From positions 5,084,001 to 5,148,000 of the forward strand of contig JAGPXD010000001.1 in the NCBI GenBank assembly GCA_020746995.1: a DNA stretch of 64,000 nucleotides, read 5' to 3'. This DNA is from Plectosphaerella cucumerina (lineage: Eukaryota; Ascomycota; Sordariomycetes; Glomerellales; Plectosphaerellaceae). This document shows positions 22,183 to 33,153 of the stretch, in pieces (the first letter of the stretch is position 1; every line of letters starts with the position of its first letter). The notes beneath the pieces are model-generated. The model was not told the DNA's origin. It did not search any database and saw only the letters and a program-made list of their open reading frames with translations. Made by a program: the position numbers and the translations under genes.

Positions 22183-22202
22183 CAGATACACTACTGTATC
22201 TG
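22183..22202. promoter_or_regulatory. GATA-containing inverted repeat upstream of ferric reductase
   Basis: CAGATACA, four bases (CTAC), then TGTATCTG: a perfect inverted repeat with 8-bp arms, each carrying AGATA. It lies 432 bp before the ferric reductase start and ~48 bp upstream of a TATA box. Fungal iron repressors (SreA/Sre1/Urbs1) are GATA factors and often bind paired GATA sites at iron-uptake genes. The preferred ATCWGATAA is not matched in full. Confidence 0.45.
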
Positions 22203-22249
22203 CCTCTCAGGGGGTGCATTGGCGTTTACAACAGCACAGTTCACTTGGA

Positions 22250-22255
22250 TATAAA
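22250..22255 (+). promoter_or_regulatory. TATA box of the ferric reductase gene
   Basis: TATAAA (in gatataaagc), 379 bp before the start codon, followed by pyrimidine-rich sequence. This would imply a 5' leader of roughly 350 nt. Confidence 0.5.
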
Positions 22256-22633
22256 GCGTCGCTGCCGTTCTCTGCGACCCCGCCACGAGCCGGGCACAAG
22301 TGAATTCGCTACCAACTTGGGACGAAACAACACCGACTGAATTACTGCTCTCCCCACCCATCACACCGAGGCCCTATCTCACCGAGCACCGGGCAAGCCT
22401 TCTCACGTCTTCTGGAGCGACCTAGCTTCTTAATGCGTCTTGTTTTCTCGTCTCCCACCAACCCACCCAACTCCTGACACGCCACCAAAGCAAAACTCAA
22501 CAACAAGCCACTTCCAGCGACCGCCCCTCTTCCTAGGCCTTTGCCTTTACTTCCCCTTTAATACACTCCTTTACACCACATAAGAGAAATTCACCCAAAG
22601 CACATATCGTCAAAGCCACCCCAGTCGCCCACA

Positions 22634-24633
22634 ATGGCTGGAAGCACGCCTGCTGGCGGCGGTGGTCACTACCAACCCGAACAGCTCATTGCCTTTGCCA
22701 AGCGTCTCGCCATGAACCACGAGGCCATTTCATACTATGCCCTTGCACTGAGCATTCTCATGATATTCTTCATCACAGTTCACCTCATCAGGGTCATTAG
22801 TGGAGGCATCTTTTCTGCCAGGCCTTCGCCCTTTGCAGCCCCCTTTATCCGCTGCTCCAGGTTTGTCGCCATCAACTCTCAACCTCTCAGGACATTCTAA
22901 CAGAACCAAGGGTTCTCCGACGCATTCTTGTTCGCAAGGTCCCTCTCCTGCCGTCAGCTGGTCACGCCTGGCTGGCCATCATCTACGTCACCCTGAACAC
23001 GGTCCTTACCTTCACCCCTCTGCCTGTCCACCCTCGACTTGGTTTCCAGACCAATGTCGCGTCTCGCACGGGATGGTGTGTACAACCATTCTTTTGCAAC
23101 CTTCCGAGTGCTCGCTGACATGACCAGGCTGTCCATGGCCAACATCTGCCTTGCCGTCTTCTTCGGCCTCAAGAACACACCCCTCGGATATCTGACAACA
23201 TGGTCGTACGAGCGTCTCAACGTCCTGCACCAGGTCGTCGGATACACTGCCATGGCCCAATGTATCATTCATGCCTCGACCTACTCTTCCTACTTCATCA
23301 ACCAAGGCAACTTGGCTCGCTTGAGAGTCCCCGAGGAGATCTACGGCACAGTTGCGGGCTTCACAATGCTCACGCTTGTGGTCGTCGGCTTCACCATCCG
23401 ACGTTGGTGGTATGAGATGTTCTACATTGTCCACATCTCTTTCTTCATCATCACCCTCGTCTTCCTCGGCCTCCACCAACCTGAGACACACAAGCGCATG
23501 ATCTTTGCCGTTGTCTTCGCCAGCGCCATCTGGTTCTGCGACCGCGTCATTCGAATCATCCGCCTCACCCTCTACAGCATCAACAACTCTGCCGTCGTCT
23601 TCCCTCTTCCCCAAGGCGGCACAAGGATTGTGCTTCGCAAGGCCCCTATTGGCGCGAGGTCCGGAGAACACTGCTTCATATGGCTCCCCAAGATCAGGTC
23701 CCTGGAAATGCATCCCTTCACCATCGCCGCCACCAAACCCCTCGAGTTTGTCGTGGCATCCTATGATGGCTTCACACGGGATCTCCATACCTTCGCCAAG
23801 AAGAACCCCGGTGCCAAAATCAGGGCCTCCGTTGAAGGCTCATACGGAACGTTCCCCGATCCCACTGCCTATGACAAGATCATCCTCATCGCTGGCGGCA
23901 GCGGAGCCAGCTTCACCACTGGCATGGCCCTGAACCTGCTTAAGCGGATCACCGCCAGCAGCAGACACTCTGTGACTTTTGTGTGGATGGTCAAAGACTA
24001 TGGTAAGTTCACCTCCCAATCTTCTGTCATGGAAACTTCTAATCTCTCTGAGTAGATCATCTCGATTGGTTCTCCAACCACCTCGCCACCATCCACACTG
24101 CCCTCAAGGCCTCGACTCTTCTCTACGTCACCCGGGGTTCACCCCTCCCAACCCCCTTCGCCGATGTTGCTGCGGCCTCGGACACCATCCAGCGCCAGGA
24201 CACCGCCTCAACCTTTGGTCAGCCAGGTACCAGCAACATGAACCGCTTTGAGAAGACCCTCGACGAGGAGAAGCCCCTGCCCGCCAAACCAGCCCGTATC
24301 CTTACCCGCGCGCTGACCGACCCCGAGAAGTCTGGCTACGAGTCTGACCCGACGTCCGCCGCCGCCGTTTCCGCGGTCTCTCCCACGGACTCACTCATGG
24401 CCTCCGACCCCCTCCCCCGTACACACATTCACGGTATCCGTATCAACTACGAGCGTCCCAACGTGCGCACCATCATCGAGCAGGCCATCGACTCGACTCC
24501 TGCCGACAAGCGCGTGCTCATCATGGGATGTGGTCCTGAGGGTCTCATGAAGGAGGTCCGCAACACCACTGCCGGCCACATCAAGACCAAGGGCCCGGCC
24601 GTCGAACTTCACTGCGAGCAGTTCGGATGGTGA
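22634..24633 (+). CDS. Ferric reductase transmembrane component (FRE family)
   Basis: Four exons: 22634-22860, 22911-23075, 23128-24002 and 24056-24633; 614 aa. It is a flavocytochrome that moves electrons from NADPH through FAD and two hemes across the membrane to reduce Fe(III) or Cu(II) for uptake. Bis-heme histidine pairs are spaced as expected: His165/His179 and His233/His247. HPFTIA (326-331) is the FAD site, GGSGASF begins the NADP domain and MGCGPEG is its late Cys-Gly motif. The C-terminal domain carries a ~90-residue Ser/Thr/Pro-rich insert after the DWFSNHL segment. The first intron (22861-22910) uses an AAG acceptor after a CTAAC branch-like sequence. It keeps the frame, but a longer intron from an earlier donor ending at CTAACAG would also fit, so that junction is the least certain. 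No N-terminal signal peptide is evident. Confidence 0.9.
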
Positions 24634-26245
24634 GGGACTATAGATTTCTTGCTTTGATTTTTCTCTCGCATTGGAGGCGCATGGGGACGCTTGGGTGGCA
24701 AGCACGTGGAGAGGCGCATTTCACTTGGAGCGGAGTTAAATAGCTGGGGCTCATGGCATGCTTGTTAGGATCAAGTTATATAGCGGAATGAACTCATGAA
24801 CACTTTTACCCCTCTCTCCAGCAGTGACTGTCAAGACTTCGGCTGGATATTGCGATCAGACAGCAACGCAAAACTGACCCTCAAAGCTACAGTTCTTTCG
24901 GAAGGTCTCTCTCGTCCGGCCGGGGGGTGCAGATCATCCGGAGCCGGCGCAACTGTCTCCCCATCCCCTGCCAGAACTCAATATCACGACCCTCACCCGC
25001 CATATTGTGTCACCGCCCCTCCCACGGCATCGGCACGGATCAGATAAGACTGACTCGCGCCAGCGGCAGGCAGGTAGTATTCGCCCAGCCAGGGGCAAAC
25101 AAGGCAGGTGTTCACGCCCAGACCCCGGAAGGTGACCATCGGCTGCACGGCCCGCAGGACACTAACCCTCTCACCTCCAGCAGCTGCAACATCTCGATTC
25201 AGAGGGCGTGGGGTTCTGAGAAGTAGGGGCGTTGACGTGACAAGAAGGTCTGGTTCATGTACGCTCGACAGCTGCGTGGGCCAACTCACGGCTGGTCGGG
25301 CGTCGGGCGATGATACCTCAATATGATCCTCGTCGATGACTACATGCTTGATAATGCCGGGCAAAGGTTGACAAACCCTACATACACGCGGGTTCCTGCC
25401 TTGCGTCTCTTCTTCCCAGCCTCGTTGTGCCCGGTAATATCAAGACATACCAGCCAAGACGACAAGATCAGGCCATGACGCCCACAGGTACTCTACCACC
25501 TTAGTCATGTCCTCTCCTCGTGGCCTGCCGCCCAGACAGCCGCTTGGTACGGTTCGGAAGCTGCAGCGCCTCGGGCGCAAATACGACTTCATATACGCGG
25601 ATGAGATACAGCAGCCGGGCAGAGAACCTGCTCACACGTTGGATAGGTCGACTCCCCCGCGCGGCATCTGGAGCCGACCCGCGCCTGGCGTCTCGTCTCG
25701 GCTCGGCTGGTTCCGAGAGGCGTGCCGACCCCCGAGAACATCCCGGTGGCGTCAGGGGTTTGGTGATGTTGGGCTGTCACTAGTGACTTCGGCAGAGCTT
25801 TGAGTTGGTGTATGTTGCGATACGGTTGTAGTTGTGGAGAGCAGTGGAATGGCCACTTTCTTCGTGGAATGGTGGATGAGATGGCATCGCAATCGTAATG
25901 AGACGAGACTGGCTCTGGCACTGCAACTTAACCAGGTCATTCGACGCGTGACGGTCGCTGGGAAAAGGTTGCTGAAGCGTCGATCAGTCGCGGAGCGTAT
26001 ACCTCCGTCGGCCCCCAAGAAGGCGACATGAAAACGCCAAGTGGGAGTTGACTCCGCGTCCAGTGCAGGGCGCCTCTGCGGGTACACATTACTTCACTCC
26101 CCTCCACGGTCATCAAGGTAAGAAGAAGAGGTATCATTGTTGAACAGATCTAGCCAGTCCCCAGCGCCATTTGTTGAAGTAATGTCACCAGACCGCCGCG
26201 TAAAATGCAACATGAGGGGCGTAGCCATGACCGATTAGCGCGCGA
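24634..26245. other. Convergent intergenic region, ferric reductase / C1-THF synthase
   Basis: 1.6 kb between two facing stop codons. Frames of up to ~120 codons on either strand lack domains. Both 3' UTRs should lie here; the middle (25-26 kb) is unexplained. No tRNA or repeat was found. Confidence 0.45.
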
Positions 26246-27249
26246 TTAAAACAGACCCTGGATCTCGCCCGTCTCAACGTCGACGTCGACATTCAGGTAT
26301 CCCGGTGCCGTGGGCAGGCCGGGAATGGTCTGGATGTCGGCAGCGAGGGCGTACCTAGATGGAGTCAGTATAGCGAACGGCAGCATGGGGGAAAGGCAAC
26401 ACTCACAGGTATCCTGCACCGGCGGCCATCCTGACGTCCCTGATGGGGACGGTGAAGCCGGTGGGGGCGCCCTTCAGGTCGGGGTCGTGCGACAGCGAGT
26501 ACTGAGTCTTGGCGACGCAGATGGGCAGGTTGCCGAAGCCCTGCTTGGTGTACTGGTCGACCTTCTTCTGAGCGAGTTCGCTGAACTCGACGGCGGCGGC
26601 GCCGTACATCTCCTGGCCGATCTTCTCGATACGGGCCTGGACGCTGCCCTCAAGGTCGTACAGCAGCTTGAAATCCTTGGGCTTCTTGCTGGCGGCGATG
26701 ACGCCCTTGCCCAGCTCGACGGCGCCCTTGCCACCTTCGGCCCAGTGGTTGGCCAGGATGGCGTCCTCGGCGCCGGCGGCGATGGCCTCCTCGCGGATGA
26801 CGGCAATCTCGGCGTCCGTGTCGGTGGAGAACTTGTTGATGGCGACCACCACAGGGACGCCGTAGGTCTTCGCGTTGCGGATGTGCTTGGCGAGGTTGAC
26901 GCAGCCGGCGCGCAGGATCTCGACGTTCTCCTGCTTGTATACAGGGTCGAGAGCGGCGCCGGGGGCGATGGGGGGACCGCCGCCGTGCACCTTGAGGGCA
27001 CGGACGGTGGCGACAACAACGACGACGTCGGGGACGAGGCCGGATGCGCGGCACTTGATGTTGAAGAACCGCTCGCCACCCATGGTGAAGTCGAAACCGG
27101 CCTCGGTAACGACGAAGCCGGCGTTCTCCTCGTAGTCATCCTCGGGCTCGGTGCCGGCCAGCTTCAGGGCCATCTTGTCGGCGAGGATGGAGCTGTTGCC
27201 GACACTGATGTTGGCGAAGGGCCCAGCGTGGACGAAGACAGGGGTGCCC

Positions 27250-27281
<32 letters not shown>

Positions 27282-29315
27282 GTCCCTCATCAGGGCTGTC
27301 AGGGCACCGCCAGCGCCGAGGTCGTCACAGGTGACGGGATCGCCGCTCCTCGAGCTGGCAACCACCATGCGCCCCAGCCTCTCACGCATGTCGCTCAGGC
27401 TGGTGCTCAGGGCCAGAATGGCCATGCACTCGCTGGCCACGGAGATGTCGAAGCCCGTGTTCCTGGTGTGGCCCTTCTCTGTCGGTGCGATGCCCAGGGT
27501 GATTCCACGGAGGTGGCGGTCGTTGACGTCGAGCACGCGGCGCCAGGTGATGGTCTCGGGGTCGATGTCGAGACGGGCGAAGCGCTCAATCTCCTCCTCG
27601 GTCAGGTCGTCGGGATTCGTCTTGTCGATACCCAGCTTCTTCAGCCGCCTGAACATGACAGGGGCGAATGTTCGCTTGCCATTCTTGGCCGGCACGAGGC
27701 GGCGGTAAAGGGGTCCGTTCTTCTGCGAGTTCTCGTGGAACATGCGCGTCTCGATAGCGGCGGCCAGGAGGTTGTTCGCCGCGGTGATGGCGTGGATGTC
27801 ACCGGTCAGGTGGAGGTTGAACTCGTCCATGGGGATGACCTGGCTGTAGCCACCTCCGGCAGCACCGCCCTTGATACCGAAAGTCGGGCCCTGGCTGGGC
27901 TGGCGGACGTTGGCAAAGGTAACGCGTCCAAGGTGCGCGCCGAGGGCCTGGGCAAGACCCATGGTGGTAGTCGACTTGCCCTCACCCAGCGGGGTGGGGG
28001 TGATGCCGGTCACGACGACGTACTTGCCGTTGCGGCGGTGCTCGAGCCTCTTGAGGAGGTCAAGGTCCACCTTGGCCTTGTAGGCGCCGTAAGGCTCCAG
28101 CTCGTGCGAGGCGATACCAACCTCCTTGGCCAGGCGGGTGATTTGCTTGGGGGTCTGGGCACGCGACACGTCGATGTCGGAGGGCACGGGGTCCTGGAGG
28201 CGGAGAGGAAGAGGCACGATCTTCTTAAGCTTCTGCCTCTCGAGGGACTGGGAGGCCGAGTCGACGACGTTACGGAGGAGCATGGCCACCGTCATGGGGC
28301 CGACACCGCCGGGCACGGGGGTGATGTGCGAGGCGACCTGGGAGGCCGACTCGAAGTCGACGTCGCCGACCAGACGCTGACCCGACTTGCGGGAGGCGTC
28401 GGCAATGTAGTTTGTGCCGACATCGATGACGACGGCGCCGGGCTTGAGCCACTCACCCTTGACAAAGTGAGGCTTGCCAATGGCAGCGACGACAATGTCG
28501 GCGGCCTTGAGGTGCTCCTCGAGGTTCTGGCTCTTGGAGTGGCACACGGTGACGGTGGCATCAGCGTGGCGGAGAAGGTAGCTCACGGGGCTTCCAACAA
28601 TATCGCTGCGGCCAAGAACAACGGCGTTCTTGCCCTTGATGTCGACACCAGTCTCCTCGAGGAGGACCATGACACCCTTGGGGGTGCAGGGTACGAAGAG
28701 GGGGCGGCCTCCCCTCTTGGCGAGCTCGCCAATGTTGGTGGTGCCGAAGCCATCGACGTCCTTCTCGTCACTAACGGCCGAGGTGATGGCGTACTCGTCG
28801 AGGTGTTCGGGAAGGGGGAGCTGGACAAGGAGGCCGTGAACGCTGGGGTTGTCGTTAAGCCTGTGGATCTGGTCGAGGAGCTCGGGCTCGCTGATGGTGG
28901 AGGGGAAATGGAGGAGTTCGCAGTCGATGTTGGCCTGGGAGGAAATGTGTCAGTGGCAATTGATGAATGCTTCAGGCGGTGCCTATCATACCTCTTCAGC
29001 AGCCTTCAACTTCATGCGCACGTAGGTGGCTGCGGGGTTGTCAGCTATCTCTGATCTTCAAATTTGATGGTGGGGGAAGGAGGGGTAGTTGCGACATACT
29101 CGAATCGGATCGGTCGCCCACTATGATACATTGCGGTCAGTACACGGACAGATGAGGTAGGCAAAAGGGATCATCGGAGAGGAATGCTCACCTTGGATGA
29201 TCCTGAGGCTGGGACGGAACCTGGGGTTCGACTTCTGACGCTCGAGAATCTCGGTGGCCAGGCCCTCGCGGATCCTCTTCGCGATGGCGGTACCATCGAT
29301 CTTGGCTGCGGCCAT
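26246..29315 (-). CDS. ADE3: C-1-tetrahydrofolate synthase (trifunctional)
   Basis: Five exons: 29192-29315, 29100-29120 (21 nt), 28992-29029 (38 nt), 26407-28934 and 26246-26354; 939 aa, normal for the family. Residues ~1-300 are the methylene-THF dehydrogenase/cyclohydrolase domain: TYVRMKLKAAEE with the catalytic Lys, VDGFGTTNIG, GRSDIVGSPV, and PVPGGVGPMTVAML. Residues ~320-939 are formate-THF ligase: the TPLGEGKST nucleotide loop and the GGGYSQVIPMDEFNLHLTGD signature. The enzyme interconverts one-carbon folates for purine, thymidylate and methionine synthesis. The start at 29315 has a strong context (gccATGg), giving a cytosolic form. The frame is open for 149 more codons to an ATG at 29762, with a presequence-like stretch just before 29315, so a mitochondrial isoform is possible (see findings). 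Confidence 0.96.
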
Positions 29316-30849
29316 GGCTGCGGAGGATGTCGAGAACGATCTGGAAAGAGTGATCGAAGACGCGACACGAGGCAGTGCAGTGATGCGACTAGGAATTCGC
29401 AAGTGCTCTCGTGCCAGTTGGTGGTGAGGACGAGCGGTAGAAAAGGTTGCCGAGGGACCAGGAAGAGGCCGGGACACTGACGAGGTGTGGCCGACGTGGG
29501 GTAAGGGTGCGGATGCGGGTATGGGTACAACTGTGACAGGTACAACTCCAGCCCACGCCTGGGCGGCAACGGGGCCGGCGGGATGGCGTCGGCGGAGCTC
29601 GGGATTCGCTGTCAGGGTGCAGTGTCTGTGGGCAGATGGGCCCTGGGAGAATGGTGCTCGGCAGACTCCCGCGTTCAAGGCACAGCTCCGAGCGGTCGAC
29701 GGCCGTGTGCCGTGACCCCGAGCCCTCACCGACCTGGACGCGAAAAAGCGGCACGGCGACATCGGAAAAGCTCGCCGGTCACCTGGTCGGGCGTTGTTTG
29801 GCGGTGCCACTGGCAGTGGACACTGAACGCCTGGGCGTATGGTGGCAGCAGTAATTGAAGGGCGTTCAATGTTCGACACGCTTGATCTTCGATTTCGATG
29901 TGTGGTGTGGTCGAGACTTGTATACAGGAATTCGAGAATCGCCGGGCATGTAATACAATAGACGGAAAGGTATGGTACAGTTGTGGTACAGCGAACAAAG
30001 AAGAATTAGAAGAGCTGGCCCGAGAAACCCCCCATCCTCGGACTACAAAAGTCGGGTCAAGACAGTGCCGGCAGAAAACAGAAGCTGTAAACGAGTGACG
30101 GCTCGATCTTGTTTGCTTGCCCGTCAAGAACAAGAAGCGGAAAGGGCGAGGTGAGGTGAGGCCGTGGCGGAAGGATGGTGATGCGCTCTCGATCGCGCTT
30201 GCTGGTCTTGGATCAAGGACAGCCACATCGTGATCACGTGATGCACTTCGACCAGGCAATGGAAGTCGCGCTTGGCCTTGCTCCAGTGTTGGAATGATTC
30301 TTTCTACAAAATCTCATTAAATTCAAGTCTGAATGAAATACGGAGCACATCATGTCAGGTAGGTTTGGCATTGGAGGGAGGTCGGTTCAACTCGTTGCTT
30401 ATCATCGGATCATCCTGAGCTTCACTAGACTAATGGATCAAGCGCCGCTCACTTGGCAGACTACGCTCACTTCAACGACAGATCGCATTGATCCTCCCAC
30501 GGTAAGACTCATTCATGAAATCCAACATGTCATCCGAATCGCTTCAACTGGTGCAGACAGAGCACCTGCCCCCGAGTGAGGCCAAACACATATGACTCAG
30601 CTTAGCCGCCCCTCCCAAAAATGCAAGCGGTGAGAGATCCTTCGCGGCAGAACCAGGCCATCGCGGGGGACGTTGCCCCACTGAAACCCACAACCGACGA
30701 GGCCTCAGTGCAGCGAGGCCAAAAATTCAGCAGCTCGACGACACTGCGCGACCATCTCTAAATAGCGACGCCGTAACGACCCCCCCTCCGCCCGCGCCAA
30801 CCGAAAAGACATCCCGACCTCCCGAACCTACAGACACACATTCGCAAAC
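29316..30849. promoter_or_regulatory. Divergent promoter region, C1-THF synthase / eIF3i
   Basis: 1.5 kb between divergent starts. The left ~450 bp is an open extension of the folate enzyme frame. A perfect 10-bp palindrome ATCACGTGAT at 30233-30242 contains a CACGTG bHLH core. Other small frames are featureless. Confidence 0.45.
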
Positions 30850-32135
30850 ATGAGGCCCGTTCTCCTGGCCGGCCACGAGCGTGCGCTCACCCAAATCAAG
30901 TAGGGCTACCCGCGCAGCCACCCCTGCACATCGAACACGAATGAGGGGCAACCGCTGACCATGCCGTTCACCAACCCAACAGGTACAACGTCGACGGCGA
31001 CCTCATCTTCTCGGTGGCCAAGGACCAGCAGATCTGCGCCTGGTTCGCGCACAATGGCGAGCGTCTCGGCACCTACCACGGCCACGTCGGCGCCATCTGG
31101 ACCGTCGACGTCGACCCCACGAGCACCCTGATCGCCTCGGGCTCTGCCGACAACACCATCCGCCTGTGGGACGTCAAGTCCGGCAAGAACCTCAAGACCT
31201 GGGAGTTCCCCACCGCCGTCAAGCGCGTCGAGTTCAACGAGGACGGCACCCAGCTGCTCGGCGTCACCGAGAAGCGCATGGGCTTCCTCTCCAACATTGT
31301 CGTCATCGACATCAACCCCGACCCCGAGGCCGAGCAGACCGACGAGAAGGCCCTGACCATCATCTGCGACGAGAGCAAGGCCACCGTCGCCGGCTGGAGC
31401 TACCTCTCCAAGTTCATCATCGCCGGACACGAGGACGGCTCCGTCTCCCAGTTTGACGCCAAGGTGCGTGGCCTGATGGGGATGCTCTGTCGGAGCTAGC
31501 CCCGGTGCTGCTCTTGGACAAAAAGCTGACATGGCCCAGAATGGCGACCTTCTCTACAACGCACCCGTCCACGAGCTGAACGCCCCCGTCACCGACCTGC
31601 AGTGGTCGAGGGACAGGACCTACTTCATCACCGCCAGCAAGGACAAGACCGCCAAGGTACGCCGGCCGCCGTCGCATCAGAGCCTACCCGTGCCCCCCTG
31701 CTGACCCTCTCGAACAGCTCATCACCGCCAAGGACCTCGAGGTTCTCAAGACGTACGTCTCAGACACTCCCCTCAACAGCGCCACCATCACGCCGAAGAA
31801 GGAGTACGTCATCCTCGGTGGTGGTCAGGCCGCCATGGATGTCACCAGGACCTCTGCCCGCCAGGGTAAGTTCGAGGCGCGTTTCTACCACAAGATCTTC
31901 GAGGAGGAGATTGGCCGTGTCCGTGGCCACTTCGGTCCTCTGGTGAGTTTTTGCTCCACATCCCTCTCTCTCACGCACCACTCACACACAGCCCCAGAAC
32001 ACGGTCGCTGCCGACCCCACCGGCAAGGGCTACGCAAGCGGCGGAGAGGACGGTTACGTCCGTGTGCACCAGTTCGACAAGGGCTACTTCGACTTCCTCT
32101 ACGAGGTTGAGAGGGAACGCCTGAACCGGCAGTAA
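30850..32135 (+). CDS. TIF34: Translation initiation factor eIF3 subunit i (WD40)
   Basis: Five exons: 30850-30899, 30983-31463, 31540-31656, 31718-31942 and 31998-32135; introns 55-83 nt; 336 aa. It begins MRPVLLAGHERALTQIKYNVDGDLIF and shows WD40 repeats across the protein (GHVGAIWTVDVD...IRLWDVKSG; GHEDGSVSQFD; GHFGPLNTVAADPTG...VRVHQFD). Together these make the seven-bladed propeller of eIF3i, which sits with eIF3b and eIF3g on the 40S subunit during scanning. The last acceptor could be either of two AGs six bases apart; I used the downstream one because it gives the conserved GPLNTVA. Human TRIP-1 is the orthologue. Confidence 0.96.
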
Positions 32136-33153
32136 ACGGGGGAGGGAAAAAGGAGAAGTTTAGCGAAAACCAAACAATCCCCCCTCAACTCCGCCCTCCG
32201 GAGCGGTGGGGGCACCGGCTCGATGGGGAGGGCTTCCTATCGAGCCGAGAAGAGGCCACGAAACCCCCGGGGCACCACGAGAGTAAAAAGCTAGCTCCCC
32301 TCACACCCCCTCTTCTTTCTTCGCTTGCATAGTACGGCGTTCGGGGGACAAACTTAACTCTCAAAGACGTGCGGGAGAGCCAGGTGGAAACGAGATGGTT
32401 CTTGTAATTTACAAGGGGCAATGACCAACGGAATGAACGAGCCGGAAGGGCCTCTGGGGGAAAGGGGAAACGCGCGACGGAGTTCGCTCCCCTTCGCCCC
32501 TGCGGCCGACGAGGGCGATGATTCTAGAGAATTTGGAACGAAGGCGTCTATCTATCTGCTTCGATGTGTCTTTGGCGTGTGCTGCTTGGTGTCTGGTGTC
32601 TGGCAAAAAACTCGTCCTCGTCCTCGTCCTCGTCAACACATCACACATCAAAGAAAATGCAGGGACCACTTTGTGTCGAGCCATCTCGAGCTCTACGTTC
32701 TGAACTGTATTCTCCCTCCCCACTACCTCTCAAACAAAGAAAATAAAAGGGGGCCTCGAGGGACCTCGCTCAGCCAGGCGCCTGCAACGTCGTCCGGCGT
32801 CATCGTCGAAAAAAAAAGGGTAAAAGCCGAAGTTGAAAAAATGATGAAAATCAACCGCCCAAGTTTGTCCTGAACCCCAACACCTCGAATGCATTCGTCA
32901 TGGATCGTCCCAACGCCGCCTTCCCAGCCCTGCAAAAGTGCCGTCTATGCTGATTGATCCCCATGCGCTATGCCGTTTGACGCCCTTCTGTCCCGGAGGG
33001 TGCCGTGCCGTGCCGTTGCTTCGCCGTCCCAGTAATGGTGCAAATGTAGGTAAACAAAACGTCCGCCGCAAGGCAGCACGACGTGTTCGCCCGGCCGATT
33101 TAGTCTCCCGTGCTACGTGTCGCCCGGGAAATTGATGGCCGGCGATCGTCGCC
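32136..33153. other. Convergent intergenic region
   Basis: 1.0 kb between the eIF3i stop and the stop of the minus-strand gene at 33154. It holds a short cgtcct tandem near 32608-32633 and A-rich tracts near 32735-32835 that suit 3' ends. No further gene is supported. Confidence 0.5.

Larger units (their letters stand above)
18760..22633. other. 3.9-kb region without a convincing protein gene
   Basis: The longest gene-free stretch here. Frames of up to 182 codons occur on both strands but have no domain, membrane pattern or plausible splicing. A short 7-bp tandem (about four copies of gacgaac) lies at 20283-20312. There is no AT-rich decay, terminal repeat or transposase remnant. The right end carries the ferric reductase promoter: a GATA inverted repeat (22183-22202), a TATA box (22250-22255) and a ~350-nt CT/AC-rich probable leader. 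A non-coding RNA is possible but nothing shows one. Confidence 0.5.

Noticed and set aside
8941..22633. Degraded transposon or RIP-affected block
   Set aside because: The spacers stay GC-rich with no AT-skew, terminal repeats, target-site duplications or transposase/reverse-transcriptase remnants.
26310..29054. 914-codon open frame antisense to C1-THF synthase
   Set aside because: Same codon-bias effect: the sense strand encodes every catalytic motif of the enzyme and the antisense product is Gly/Val/Asp-rich without a fold signature.
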